A stretch of 64,000 nt of DNA from Actinomycetales bacterium (GTDB taxonomy: Bacteria > Actinomycetota > Actinomycetes > Actinomycetales > Cellulomonadaceae). Shown piece after piece: positions 36,129-45,353 of the stretch (position 1 is its first letter; each line of letters begins with the position of its first letter). The notes below the pieces were generated by a model. That model worked only from the letters and a program-made list of their open reading frames with translations, was not told where the DNA came from and searched no databases. The position numbers were made by a program, and so were the translations under genes. The stretch is from NCBI GenBank assembly GCA_020444245.1, contig JAHLLI010000006.1, forward strand, positions 62,001 through 126,000, in the 5' to 3' direction.

Positions 36129-38734
36129 GTCGCGTCGTCGGCGTCCGTGCCGAGCTCCGGCGCGACGCCTTCGGGCTCGGCACGGCTCGCCCGCGGCTGT
36201 CCTGGCAGGTCGAGGACGCGGACGGCCTCGAGCAGGTGGGCGCGGAGGTACGCGCTCTGGGCGTGGGGGCCGTCCGGCTCGCCGAGCTCGACGGGGACGA
36301 GCAGGTGCTCGTCAGATGGCCGTTCGAGCCCCTCGCGTCGCGCGAGCGGGTCACGGTGGCGGTCCGGGTGCGGCTCTCCGACGGCACCTGGACTCGCTGG
36401 AGCGACGAGCTCGGGATCGAGGCCGCACTGCTCGACCCGAGGGACTGGCGCGAGCCGCTCGTGGTGCCGTCGGCGGGCGCCGGGCACGAGCTTCGGCCCT
36501 CCTACCTGCTGCGCGCCCGCTTCGAGGTCCCGGCGGGGGTCGTGTCCGCGCGCCTGTACGCGACCGCTCACGGTGTGTTCCAGGCGTACCTCAACGGCGA
36601 GCGGGTCGGCGACGAGGTGCTGGCCCCGGGCTGGACCAGCTACTCCCACCGCCTGCGCTACCGGGTGCACGACGTCACGTCGCTCCTGGCGTCGGGCAGC
36701 AACGTCGTCGGCGTCGAGCTCGCCGACGGCTGGTTCCGCGGCCGGATCGGCTTCGAGGGCGGCCTGTGGGACGTCTACGGGAAGCACGTGGGCGCCCTGC
36801 TCCAGCTCGAGGTGACCGACGAGGCCGGGCTGACGACGGTGGTCCCGCTCTCCGAGCTGTGGCGCTGTGCCACGGGGCCGTCGGTCGCGGTCGGGCTCTA
36901 CGAGGGGGAGACGTACGACGCCCGCCGGCTACCGCCCGGCTGGCTGGACCCGGACTTCGACGACCACGGTTGGGCCGTCCCGGAGACCCGCCCGGTGGGG
37001 CTGATCGCGGCCACGCTCGAGGCGGCGGTCAACGAGCCCGTGCGGGTCGTCGAGGCGCTCGCACCGGTCCGTGTGCAGCGGCGGCCGAACGGCCGGATCA
37101 GGCTCGACTTCGGCCAGAACGTCTCGGGTGTGCTCCGCATCAGGGTCGATCTCCCGGCCGGCCGTCAGGTGAGCCTGCACCATGCGGAGGTCCTGGAGGG
37201 GGACGAGCTCGGCATCCGTCCGCTGCGCCAGGCGCCGTCGGTCGACACCTTCGTGGCCGACGGGCGCGGCGTCACCACGTGGCAGCCGCGGTTCACGATC
37301 CACGGCTTCCGCTACGCCGAGCTCGAGGGCTGGGACGGTACCCCGGGCAGCGGTGACGTCGAGGCGCTCGTCATCCACACCGACATGGAGCGGCGGGGCT
37401 GGTTCGAGTGCAGCGACCCGCTGGTCAACCAGCTCCACGAGAACACCGTGTGGAGCATGCGGGACAACTTCGTCGACCTGCCCACGGACTGCCCTCAGCG
37501 CGACGAGCGCCTGGGGTGGACCGGTGACATCCAGGTGTTCGCCCCGGCCGCCGAGTTCCTCTACGGCGCCGACGGCGTCCTCGCGTCCTGGTTGCGTGAC
37601 GTCGCCGCCGAGCAGGGTCCGGGCGGGGCGGTGCCGAACTTCGTGCCGTGGCTCGACTGCGGGTTCCCGTCGGAGTCGTCCGCCGCCTGGGGCGACGCAG
37701 CGGTCATCGTCCCGTCGGTGATGTACCAGCGCCGAGGTGACGTCGGCGTGCTCGCCGCCCAGTGGCCGAGCATGACGGCATGGGTCGATCATCTCGCAGA
37801 TCGAATCGGCCCGCGGGGCGTGGTGGCCGGGAGCATGGAGCTCGGCGACTGGCTCGATCCGGCCGCTCCGCCGGACGACCCCGCCGCGGCCCGCACGGAC
37901 AAGTACCTCGTCGCGACGGCCCACCTGGTGCACTCCGGCCGGCTCGTCGCCCAGGCCGGTCGGGTGCTCGGGCACGAGGCAGAGGCGGAGCGGTACGAGG
38001 CGCTGGCCGCCGCCACCGCCGACGCTGCGCGCCGGGTCTGGTTCGCCGAGCCCGAGCGGCTGGCCCACTCGCCGACCGCCCTCGCGCTCGGCATCGAGTT
38101 CGGCATCGTCGGCCCCGAGGCGCGGGTTGTGCTCGGCGACCTGCTCTCGGAGGCGGTCCGCGAGGCCGGCCACACGATCGCCACGGGCTTCGTCGGCACG
38201 CCGCTGATCTGCGACGCCCTGGCGTCGACCGGGCACCTCGACGACGCCTACGGCCTGCTGCTCCAGACCGAGTGCCCATCGTGGCTCTACCCGGTCACGA
38301 TGGGTGCCACGACCATCTGGGAGCGGTGGGACAGCATGATGCCCGACGGGACGATCAACCCCGGCGAGATGACCTCGTTCAACCACTACGCCCTCGGGGC
38401 CGTCGTGGACTTCCTCCACCGCGTCGTCGCCGGTCTGGCGCCCGCAGCGCCCGGGTACCGCCGGGTGGAGGTGCGCCCGCGCCTCGGCGGTGGGCTGACG
38501 TCCGCCCGGGCACGGCACCTGAGCCCGTACGGACCGATCGAGGTCGAGTGGGAGCTCGACGCGGACCTGTTCACGCTGCACGTCGACCTGCCGTCGGGGG
38601 TCACAGGCACGGTCGTGCTGCCCCGTGACGACGAGCCGGTCCGGATCATCGGCCCGGGCCGGAGCTCGTTCGCCTGTCTGGTCGACCAGGGTGTCGACGT
38701 TCCGGTTCGCAGCCGCATCGACGACGGGAGCTGA
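36125..38734 (+). CDS. GH78 alpha-L-rhamnosidase
   Basis: 869 residues, cytoplasmic (no signal peptide). The domain order is that of GH78: N-terminal fibronectin-like and Bac_rhamnosid_N domains (LRARFEVPAGVVSARLYATAHGV, APGWTSY), a beta-sandwich (RLDFGQNVSG), the (alpha/alpha)6 barrel, and a C-terminal beta domain. The catalytic region CPQRDERLGWTGD carries the general acid Glu461, and TIWERWDS holds the proposed base Glu733. It releases L-rhamnose from imported rhamnosides. The ABC permease overlaps its start, and GH43-like begins 5 bases after its stop. Confidence 0.94.
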   Translation: MSRVVGVRAELRRDAFGLGTARPRLSWQVEDADGLEQVGAEVRALGVGAVRLAELDGDEQVLVRWPFEPLASRERVTVAVRVRLSDGTWTRWSDELGIEAALLDPRDWREPLVVPSAGAGHELRPSYLLRARFEVPAGVVSARLYATAHGVFQAYLNGERVGDEVLAPGWTSYSHRLRYRVHDVTSLLASGSNVVGVELADGWFRGRIGFEGGLWDVYGKHVGALLQLEVTDEAGLTTVVPLSELWRCATGPSVAVGLYEGETYDARRLPPGWLDPDFDDHGWAVPETRPVGLIAATLEAAVNEPVRVVEALAPVRVQRRPNGRIRLDFGQNVSGVLRIRVDLPAGRQVSLHHAEVLEGDELGIRPLRQAPSVDTFVADGRGVTTWQPRFTIHGFRYAELEGWDGTPGSGDVEALVIHTDMERRGWFECSDPLVNQLHENTVWSMRDNFVDLPTDCPQRDERLGWTGDIQVFAPAAEFLYGADGVLASWLRDVAAEQGPGGAVPNFVPWLDCGFPSESSAAWGDAAVIVPSVMYQRRGDVGVLAAQWPSMTAWVDHLADRIGPRGVVAGSMELGDWLDPAAPPDDPAAARTDKYLVATAHLVHSGRLVAQAGRVLGHEAEAERYEALAAATADAARRVWFAEPERLAHSPTALALGIEFGIVGPEARVVLGDLLSEAVREAGHTIATGFVGTPLICDALASTGHLDDAYGLLLQTECPSWLYPVTMGATTIWERWDSMMPDGTINPGEMTSFNHYALGAVVDFLHRVVAGLAPAAPGYRRVEVRPRLGGGLTSARARHLSPYGPIEVEWELDADLFTLHVDLPSGVTGTVVLPRDDEPVRIIGPGRSSFACLVDQGVDVPVRSRIDDGS

Positions 38735-38738
38735 CCAG

Positions 38739-39803
38739 GTGCCAGGAGATCGCTACTCGTCCTTCCGCCCCGGGGCCGAGTGGCTGGACACGGCCGGCAA
38801 GCCGATCCAGGCGCACGGCGGCTCGATCATCGTGGTCGACGGCCGCTACTACTGGTACGGGGAGAACAAGGAGCGGACCACCCCGGGTAGCGGCATCTGG
38901 CACTGGGGTGTGCGCTGCTACTCCTCGGCCGACCTGTACAACTGGGTCGACGAGGGGCTGATCATCCCGCCGGACGAGAACGACCCGGCCTCGCCGCTGC
39001 ACCCCGCACGAGGCATGGACCGTCCGCACATCGTGCACAATCGCTTCACCGGGCAGTTCGTGTGCTGGATCAAGGTCATGTCCGGCTCGGTGCAGCTGTC
39101 CACCGTGCTGGTGTCCGACTCGATCCTGGGCCCCTATCGCGAGGTCGCCGTCGACACGCGGCCGTTGGGGATGCACGCGGGCGACTTCGACCTCGTCGTC
39201 AGCCCGGACGACGGCAAGGCGTACTACGTGTTCGAGCGGGTCCACAGCGAGCTGATCATCGCGGACCTCACCGGGGACTACACGGAGGTCACCGGCTACT
39301 ACTCGACCCACTTCCCGCACGGGCGTCCGCCGCTCACCAGGGAGGCGCCGGCCTACTTCCGCCGTAGGTCCGCGCACTACCTCATCACCTCGGGGACGAC
39401 CGGCTACTACCCCAACCCCTCGCAGGTGGCCACTGCCGCGACGATGCACGGACCGTGGCGCGTGCTCGGCGACCCGCACCCCGGCGACCCGTCGCGGACC
39501 TCGTTCCACACGCAGATCAGCTCGGTCTTCGAGCACCCGGAGCGCGAGGATCTGTACATCGCGCTCGGTGACCGATGGTTGCCCCACTACGGCGCCGACA
39601 GCACCGAGGCGGTCGAGCTCTTCGACGAGTACTTCGCGCGGATCGAGGAGGGCCACCCGGACGTGGGCATGAGAGAGCTCACCACGCCGGACCCCTCGCG
39701 CGCGACGTACGTGTGGCTACCACTACGATTCGAGGACGACGGTGTCGTGATCGACTGGCACGACGAGTGGCGCGTGGAGGACTTTCCCCGGACGTGGACG
39801 TGA
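38739..39803 (+). CDS. GH43-like five-bladed propeller glycosidase
   Basis: 354 residues. AHGGSIIVVDGRYYWYGENKE is the N-terminal blade seen in GH43 members related to exo-beta-1,3-galactanases, and GMDRPHIVHNRFTGQFVCWI and TSFHTQISSVFEH follow. The Asp usually acting as base near the N-terminus is not evident, as in the galactanase-like subfamilies where it is replaced. A rhamnose/galactose side-chain substrate (rhamnogalacturonan or arabinogalactan) is plausible but inferred. The GTG has GGGAG in front. The LacI gene starts within its stop (GTGA). Confidence 0.75.
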   Translation: MPGDRYSSFRPGAEWLDTAGKPIQAHGGSIIVVDGRYYWYGENKERTTPGSGIWHWGVRCYSSADLYNWVDEGLIIPPDENDPASPLHPARGMDRPHIVHNRFTGQFVCWIKVMSGSVQLSTVLVSDSILGPYREVAVDTRPLGMHAGDFDLVVSPDDGKAYYVFERVHSELIIADLTGDYTEVTGYYSTHFPHGRPPLTREAPAYFRRRSAHYLITSGTTGYYPNPSQVATAATMHGPWRVLGDPHPGDPSRTSFHTQISSVFEHPEREDLYIALGDRWLPHYGADSTEAVELFDEYFARIEEGHPDVGMRELTTPDPSRATYVWLPLRFEDDGVVIDWHDEWRVEDFPRTWT

Positions 39804-40891
39804 CGCAGGGCGGGACGGGACCGGCGCCGGGACCAGAGGCCGTGCCCCGACGCAGGGTGCGCAGGACCCACGCGGGCGATCGCGTGGGTATCAACGACGT
39901 CGCTGCGCTCGCCGGGGTCTCGCCGGGCACCGTGTCCAACACCCTCAACCATCCCGACCGGGTCGCACCGGCCACCCGGGAGCGCGTGACGGCCGCGATC
40001 GAGGCGCTCAGCTTCGTCCCGCACGGCCCGGCGCGATCGCTCGCCGTGGGGTCGATGCAGGCGCTGGGCCTCGTGGTCTCGGACCTGTCCAACTCGCTCT
40101 TCGTCGACGTGGCACGCGGGGTCGAGGAGTACGCGGGGCGGCACGGCGCCATGGTGCTGATGGCGAACTCCGACACCGACCTGGACCGCGAGCAGCAGTA
40201 CCTCGCCGCGTTCGAGGCTGCCCAGACGCTCGGGCTGCTGGTCACCATCAACGACGCCAGCCACTTCGAGGCGATCTCCGCGCGCCCTCACGGCTCCCGG
40301 CCGCTGGTCTTCCTCAACTTCCGTGGCGACGGCCGGGGTCGGTGCTCGGTTCACATGGACAACCGGCTCGGCGGTCGGCTCGCCGCGCGTCACCTCGTGG
40401 AGACGGGGCGCCGACGGTTGGCCCTGGTCGGCGGGCCTTCCCACCTGCAGCCGGTGGCCGAGCGGTGCGAGGGGTTCGCCGACGAGCTCCGGTCGACCGG
40501 TGCGCAGCTCGTCGTCCGCCGGGACGTCGAACAGCTCCATCGCGCTGATGGGTGGCGCGTGGGACTGGAGCTGCTGCCGCTCGTCGAGTCCGGCGAGATC
40601 GACGGGATCTTCGCGGTCGCCGACCTCGTCGCTTCGGGGATCGCCCAGGCGATCGCGCCGTCGGCGTCGGTGTCGATCCCCGACGATCTCGGGATCGTGG
40701 GGTACGACGACAACCGTGCGGCGTGGGACAGCCCCCTCCCGCTCACCACGGTGCGCCAGCCCGGCGCGGAGATGGGCGCTGCCGGCGCCGGCCTGGTGTT
40801 CGAGGAGATCGCCAGTGCCGAGCATGAGCACACGGTGGTCGAGCTGCACCCCGAGCTCGTCGTGCGCCGCAGCACCGTGGCGGCGCCCTGA
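39800..40891 (+). CDS. LacI-family regulator (rhamnoside importer operon)
   Basis: 363 residues, with about 27 extra N-terminal residues before the helix-turn-helix INDVAALAGVSPGTVSNTLNHPDRVAP. The effector domain has LGLVVSDLSNSLFVDVARGVEE and ends TTVRQPGAEMGAAGAGLVFEEI. It is the last gene of the importer/GH78/GH43 operon (GTGA overlap) and is the best candidate to bind the AAGCGCTT-type operators at 30380 and 32925. A start at GTG 39885 is possible and would remove the extra tail. Confidence 0.85.
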   Translation: MTQGGTGPAPGPEAVPRRRVRRTHAGDRVGINDVAALAGVSPGTVSNTLNHPDRVAPATRERVTAAIEALSFVPHGPARSLAVGSMQALGLVVSDLSNSLFVDVARGVEEYAGRHGAMVLMANSDTDLDREQQYLAAFEAAQTLGLLVTINDASHFEAISARPHGSRPLVFLNFRGDGRGRCSVHMDNRLGGRLAARHLVETGRRRLALVGGPSHLQPVAERCEGFADELRSTGAQLVVRRDVEQLHRADGWRVGLELLPLVESGEIDGIFAVADLVASGIAQAIAPSASVSIPDDLGIVGYDDNRAAWDSPLPLTTVRQPGAEMGAAGAGLVFEEIASAEHEHTVVELHPELVVRRSTVAAP

Positions 40892-40929
40892 CTGTCGGGG
40901 CGCTCCGCGTCGGGTCCGCAGGGCGCTCG

Positions 40930-40941
40930 TGAGACGATTCA
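40930..40941 (+). promoter_or_regulatory. LacI operator TGAGACGATTCA (autoregulation)
   Basis: The near-palindrome at 40930-40941 lies five bases upstream of the second LacI gene. It matches the site TGAAACGATTCA before rhaI at 42010 in 11 of 12 positions. Confidence 0.6.
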
Positions 40942-40945
40942 CGCC

Positions 40946-41965
40946 ATGACCCCACAGCGCCGCCGTGCCTCGGTCGTCGACGTCGCGAAGAGGGCCGGGG
41001 TGGCGGTCGGGACGGTGTCGAACGTGCTCAACCGTCCGGAGGTCGTGGCTCCGGCGACCAAGGAGCGCGTGCTCGCCGCGATCGAGGAGCTCGGTTTCGT
41101 GCGCAACGGGCGCGCACGCGAGCTGCGTGCCGGCAGGATCTCGACGGTCGGCGCCGTCGTGCTCGACATCCGCAACCCGTTCTTCACCGACGTCGCTCGC
41201 GGCATCGAGGACCGTCTCGAGCGGGACGACTACACCTTGATGCTGGCGAGCTCGGACGACGACCCCGACCGTGAGCGCAAGTACCTGCGGCTCTTCGAGG
41301 AGCACGGGGTCCACGGCCTCCTCGTGGTGCCGTCCTCCGCCGACCTGGCCCACCTGACCGCCATTCAGGCGCGCGGGCTCCGGGTGGTCGTGCTCGACGC
41401 GCCGTCGTCGCTCGAGGGCCTGTCCTCAGTTGCGGTCGACGACATCGCGGGGGGCGCGCTCGCTGCCGCGCACCTGCTGGATCGCGGGCACGAGCGGATG
41501 GTCTTCCTCAACGGCTCCCATTCGATCCGGCAGTGTGCGGGTCGGCGCGCGGGCGTGGATCGCGCGGTGCTGGCTCGGGGCATGGACCCGGCGGGCGTCG
41601 TGGAGGAGATCTCGCTCCGCTCGCTCGACGCGGCCGGCGGTGACCTCGCGACGAGCCGTCTGCTCGATGCCGGCGGCCCGCCGTCCGCGGTGTTCTGCGT
41701 CAACGACCTGGTCGCCGTCGGGGTGCAACGCGCGCTGCGCCGGGCCGGTGGCACCGAGCTGCTGCGACGCGTCGCGGTGGTCGGGTACGACGACATCGAG
41801 GTGGCCGCCGAGCTCGCCGTCCCGCTGACCTCGGTCCGCCAGCCGACCCACGAGATGGGGTGGGCGGCCGCCGACCTGCTCCTGGAGCCGGTCGACAGCG
41901 AGCGTCACGTCGTGTTCCAGCCCGAGCTGGTGGTGCGCGCCTCGAGCGCGGCCGGCCCGGCCTGA
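40946..41965 (+). CDS. LacI-family regulator (rhamnose catabolism)
   Basis: 339 residues. The helix-turn-helix is VVDVAKRAGVAVGTVSNVLNRPEVVAP (about 10-36), then hinge region GFVRNGRARELRAGRISTVG and effector domain, closing with TSVRQPTHEMGWAAADLLLEPV. It stands alone between the glycosidase operon and the rha operon, facing the latter, with identical-type operators before itself and before rhaI. It probably represses L-rhamnose catabolism and itself; inducer unknown (rhamnose or rhamnulose-phosphate). Confidence 0.87.
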   Translation: MTPQRRRASVVDVAKRAGVAVGTVSNVLNRPEVVAPATKERVLAAIEELGFVRNGRARELRAGRISTVGAVVLDIRNPFFTDVARGIEDRLERDDYTLMLASSDDDPDRERKYLRLFEEHGVHGLLVVPSSADLAHLTAIQARGLRVVVLDAPSSLEGLSSVAVDDIAGGALAAAHLLDRGHERMVFLNGSHSIRQCAGRRAGVDRAVLARGMDPAGVVEEISLRSLDAAGGDLATSRLLDAGGPPSAVFCVNDLVAVGVQRALRRAGGTELLRRVAVVGYDDIEVAAELAVPLTSVRQPTHEMGWAAADLLLEPVDSERHVVFQPELVVRASSAAGPA

Positions 41966-42009
41966 CGGTTGCACCGGTGATCCTCTCCTTGCCAAGCGCG
42001 CCCTCGCCA

Positions 42010-42021
42010 TGAAACGATTCA
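42010..42021 (+). promoter_or_regulatory. LacI operator TGAAACGATTCA of the rha operon
   Basis: Palindromic half-sites TGAA/TTCA around ACGA, 35 bases before the rhaI start. The 90-base gap also has a weak TTGCCA box at 41989-41994. Confidence 0.6.
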
Positions 42022-42055
42022 GACCTGCAGGACCGGATCGTTCGAAGGATGTGCC

Positions 42056-43222
42056 GTGGCCATCGACCAGACCACCCTGGACCTGCTCGCGCAGCAGGAG
42101 ATCGAGCTGCCCTCGTGGGCCTTCGGCAACTCGGGCACGCGTTTCAAGGTGTTCGCGAGCCCCGGTACACCACGGACGGTGGAGGAGAAGCTCGCCGACG
42201 CCGCGCAGGTGCACCGGTACACCGGGCTGGCGCCGAGCGTGGCGCTGCACATCCCCTGGGACCTGGTCGACGACTTCGGCGCACTGGCCGCATACGCGAA
42301 GGACCTGGGCGTCCGGCTGGGCACGATCAACTCCAACACGTTCCAGGACGACGACTACAAGCTCGGTTCGCTCACCCACCACGACGACCGGATCCGTCAG
42401 AAGGCGATCGACCACCACTTCGCGTGCATCGACGTCATGAGCCTGACCGGGTCGCGGGACCTGAAGATCTGGTTGCCGGACGGCACGAACTACGCGGGCC
42501 AGGGCGACATCCGGGGTCGGCAGGAGCGACTGGCCGAGTCGCTGGCGGCGATCTACGACCGGCTCGGCCCCGACCAGCGCCTGGTGCTGGAGTACAAGAT
42601 CTTCGAGCCGTACTTCTACACGATGGACGTGCCCGACTGGGGCACCGCCTACACCCACGTCGCCGCGCTCGGCGACCGCGCGGTGGTGTGCCTGGACACC
42701 GGCCACCACGCGCCGAGCACCAACATCGAGTTCATCGTCGCCCAGCTGCTCCGGCTCGGGAAGCTGGGATCCTTCGACTTCAACTCGCGCAACTACGCCG
42801 ACGACGACCTCATCGTGGGCGCGGCCGACCCGTTCCAGCTGTTCCGGATCATCGTCGAGGTGGTTCGCGGGGGCGGGTACGGCACCGGTTCGGACGTGGC
42901 GTTCATGCTCGACCAGTGCCACAACATCGAGGAGAAGATCCCCGGTCAGATCCGCTCGGTGCTCAACGTCCAGGAGATGACGGCACGGGCCCTGCTGGTG
43001 GACCGCGCGGCGCTCGCGGCCGCCCAGGAGGCCGGCGACGTGCTCGGTGCCAACGACGTGCTGATGGACGCGTTCTACACCGACGTGCGCCCGGACCTCG
43101 CCGCGTGGCGCGAGTCGCGCGGGCTGCCGGGCGACCCGATGGCTGCGTTCAGGTCGTCGGGCTACCTCGAGCAGATCGCCGCCGACCGGGTGGGGGGCAC
43201 CCAGGCCGGCTGGGGTGCCTGA
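42056..43222 (+). CDS. rhaI: L-rhamnose isomerase (TIM-barrel RhaI type)
   Basis: 388 residues. Converts L-rhamnose to L-rhamnulose. It belongs to the xylose-isomerase-like RhaI group of Gram-positive and Pseudomonas type, not E. coli RhaA: HIPWDLVDDFGALAAYAKDLG, NSNTFQDDDYKLGSL, EYKIFEPYFYTMDVPDWG, CLDTGHHAPSTNIE and FDFNSRNYADDDL contain the metal-binding Glu, Asp and His residues. GAAGGA precedes the GTG. First gene of the catabolic operon. Confidence 0.92.
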   Translation: MAIDQTTLDLLAQQEIELPSWAFGNSGTRFKVFASPGTPRTVEEKLADAAQVHRYTGLAPSVALHIPWDLVDDFGALAAYAKDLGVRLGTINSNTFQDDDYKLGSLTHHDDRIRQKAIDHHFACIDVMSLTGSRDLKIWLPDGTNYAGQGDIRGRQERLAESLAAIYDRLGPDQRLVLEYKIFEPYFYTMDVPDWGTAYTHVAALGDRAVVCLDTGHHAPSTNIEFIVAQLLRLGKLGSFDFNSRNYADDDLIVGAADPFQLFRIIVEVVRGGGYGTGSDVAFMLDQCHNIEEKIPGQIRSVLNVQEMTARALLVDRAALAAAQEAGDVLGANDVLMDAFYTDVRPDLAAWRESRGLPGDPMAAFRSSGYLEQIAADRVGGTQAGWGA

Positions 43223-43287
43223 CCGCACCCGTCGACGAGCACCGGACCCCAGGCCGAGCGCGACCGCCGGCCGGACGAGAGGACGTC

Positions 43288-45342
43288 ATGACCCACCCCA
43301 CCGCCGCCGAGCTGCTCGACCGATCCCACAGCCTGGGGGCCGACCCGCGCTACACCAACTACGCCGGCGGCAACACGTCCGCGAAGGGCGTGGACACCGA
43401 CCCGGTGACCGGTGCCCCGGTCGAGCTCGTCTGGGTCAAGGGCTCGGGCGGTGACCTGGGCACGCTGCGCGAGCCGGGCCTGGCCGTGCTCCGCCTGGAC
43501 CGTGCCCGCTCGCTCGTCGGGGTGTACCCGGGGCTCGAGCGCGAGGACGAGATGGTCGCAGCGTTCGACTACTGCCTGCACGGCAAGGGCGGTGCGGCGC
43601 CGAGCATCGACACCGCGATGCACGCGCTGGTCGACGCCACGCACGTGGACCACCTGCACCCGGACGCCGGGATCGCGTTCGCGACCGCCGCCGACGGCGA
43701 GGCGCTGACCCGTGAGGTGTTCGGCGACCGGGTGGTGTGGGTGCCGTGGCGCCGCCCCGGGTTCCAGCTCGGCCTGGACATCGCCGCGATCAAGGCGGCC
43801 AACCCGCGGGCGATCGGTTGCATCCTGGGCGGGCACGGCATCACGGCGTGGGGTGACACGTCCGACGAGTGCGAGTCCCGCTCGCTGGAGATCATCCACA
43901 CCGCCGAGGCGTTCATCGCGGCGCGCACGGCCGAGCTCGCCGAGCGAGGTGCCCACCCGTTCGGCGCGGTGCGCCCAGGCTTCGAGGCGCTGCCGGAGGC
44001 CGAGCGTCGTGCGCGGGCCGCCGCCCTCGCGCCGGTCATCCGCGGCCTGGCGAGCACCGACAAGCCCCAGGTCGGCCACCTCACGGACACCGAGGTGGTG
44101 CTGGACTTCATGGCCAGGGAGCGCCTGGAGGCGCTCGCCGCACTCGGGACCTCCTGCCCGGACCACTTCCTGCGCACCAAGGTGCGCCCGCTGGTGCTGG
44201 ACCTGCCCGCCGACGCCCCGCTGGACGAGGCGGTCGCCCGGCTGCGCGAGCTGCACGCCGACTACCGCGCCCAGTACGCGGCCTACTACCAGCGGCACGC
44301 GGCTCCGGACAGCCCGGCGATGCGCGGCGCCGACCCGGCGGTCGTCCTGGTACCCGGCGTGGGCATGTTCTCGTTCGGCAAGGACAAGCAGACCGCACGT
44401 GTGGCGGGGGAGTTCTACGTCAACGCGATCAACGTCATGCGCGGCGCGGAGGCGATCAGCAGCTACGCGCCGATCGACGAGGCCGAGAAGTTCCGCATCG
44501 AGTACTGGGCTCTCGAGGAGGCCAAGCTCGCGCGGATGCCCAGGCCGAAGCCGCTGGCGACCCGGGTCGCCCTGGTCACCGGGGCCGGCTCCGGCATCGG
44601 CAAGGCGATCGCCCAGCGGCTGGCCGCCGAGGGTGCCTGCGTGGTGGTCGCGGACCTGAACCTGGATGCGGCGCGCGAGGTGGCCTCGGGGATCGGCGGG
44701 CCGGACGCTGCGGTCGCGGTGCACGCCGACGTGACGGACGAGGACGCGGTTGCGACGCTGGTCCGCGAGACCGTCCTGGCCTTCGGTGGGGTGGACCTCG
44801 TGGTCAACAACGCCGGCCTGTCGATCTCCAAGCCGCTGCTGGAGACGACGACGCGGGACTGGGACCTGCAGCACGACGTGATGGCCCGCGGGTCGTTCCT
44901 GGTCTCCCGCGAGGCCGCCCGCGCCATGATCGCCCAGGACATGGGCGGCGACATCGTCTACATCGCCTCGAAGAACTCGCTGTTCGCCGGCCCCAACAAC
45001 ATCGCGTACTCGGCGACCAAGGCGGACCAGGCCCACCAGGTCCGGCTGCTGGCCGCCGAGCTGGGAGAGCACGGCATCCGGGTCAACGGGGTCAACCCCG
45101 ACGGGGTGGTGCGCGGTTCGGGCATCTTCGCCGGCGGTTGGGGCGCCAAGCGTGCGGCGGTCTACGGCGTGCCGGAGGAGAAGCTCGGCGAGTACTACGC
45201 CGGACGCACACTGCTCAAGCGCGAGGTCCTGCCCGAGCACGTCGCGGCGGCGGTCTTCGCGCTGACCGGGCCGGACCTGCGTCAGACCACCGGTCTGCAC
45301 GTCCCGGTGGACTCCGGCGTCGCCGCGGCGTTCCTGCGCTGA
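43288..45342 (+). CDS. rhaEW: Bifunctional rhamnulose-1-phosphate aldolase / L-lactaldehyde dehydrogenase
   Basis: 684 residues, a fusion of a class II aldolase (1-about 410: NYAGGNTSAKG, THVDHLHPDAGIA, GGHGITAWG) and a short-chain dehydrogenase (about 420-684: ALVTGAGSGIGKAIA, NNAGLS, and the catalytic YSATK). The aldolase makes dihydroxyacetone phosphate and L-lactaldehyde, and the dehydrogenase oxidises lactaldehyde to lactate. This matches RhaEW/YuxG proteins of B. subtilis and relatives. GAGAGGA precedes the ATG. Lactate can go to LutABC in the same cluster. Confidence 0.92.
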   Translation: MTHPTAAELLDRSHSLGADPRYTNYAGGNTSAKGVDTDPVTGAPVELVWVKGSGGDLGTLREPGLAVLRLDRARSLVGVYPGLEREDEMVAAFDYCLHGKGGAAPSIDTAMHALVDATHVDHLHPDAGIAFATAADGEALTREVFGDRVVWVPWRRPGFQLGLDIAAIKAANPRAIGCILGGHGITAWGDTSDECESRSLEIIHTAEAFIAARTAELAERGAHPFGAVRPGFEALPEAERRARAAALAPVIRGLASTDKPQVGHLTDTEVVLDFMARERLEALAALGTSCPDHFLRTKVRPLVLDLPADAPLDEAVARLRELHADYRAQYAAYYQRHAAPDSPAMRGADPAVVLVPGVGMFSFGKDKQTARVAGEFYVNAINVMRGAEAISSYAPIDEAEKFRIEYWALEEAKLARMPRPKPLATRVALVTGAGSGIGKAIAQRLAAEGACVVVADLNLDAAREVASGIGGPDAAVAVHADVTDEDAVATLVRETVLAFGGVDLVVNNAGLSISKPLLETTTRDWDLQHDVMARGSFLVSREAARAMIAQDMGGDIVYIASKNSLFAGPNNIAYSATKADQAHQVRLLAAELGEHGIRVNGVNPDGVVRGSGIFAGGWGAKRAAVYGVPEEKLGEYYAGRTLLKREVLPEHVAAAVFALTGPDLRQTTGLHVPVDSGVAAAFLR

Positions 45343-45353
45343 GAGGCGGGGGA

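Noticed and set aside
42049-43287. Extension of the rhaEW frame through rhaI
   Set aside because: It runs in another frame of rhaI; the ATG at 43288 with GAGAGGA is the true start.
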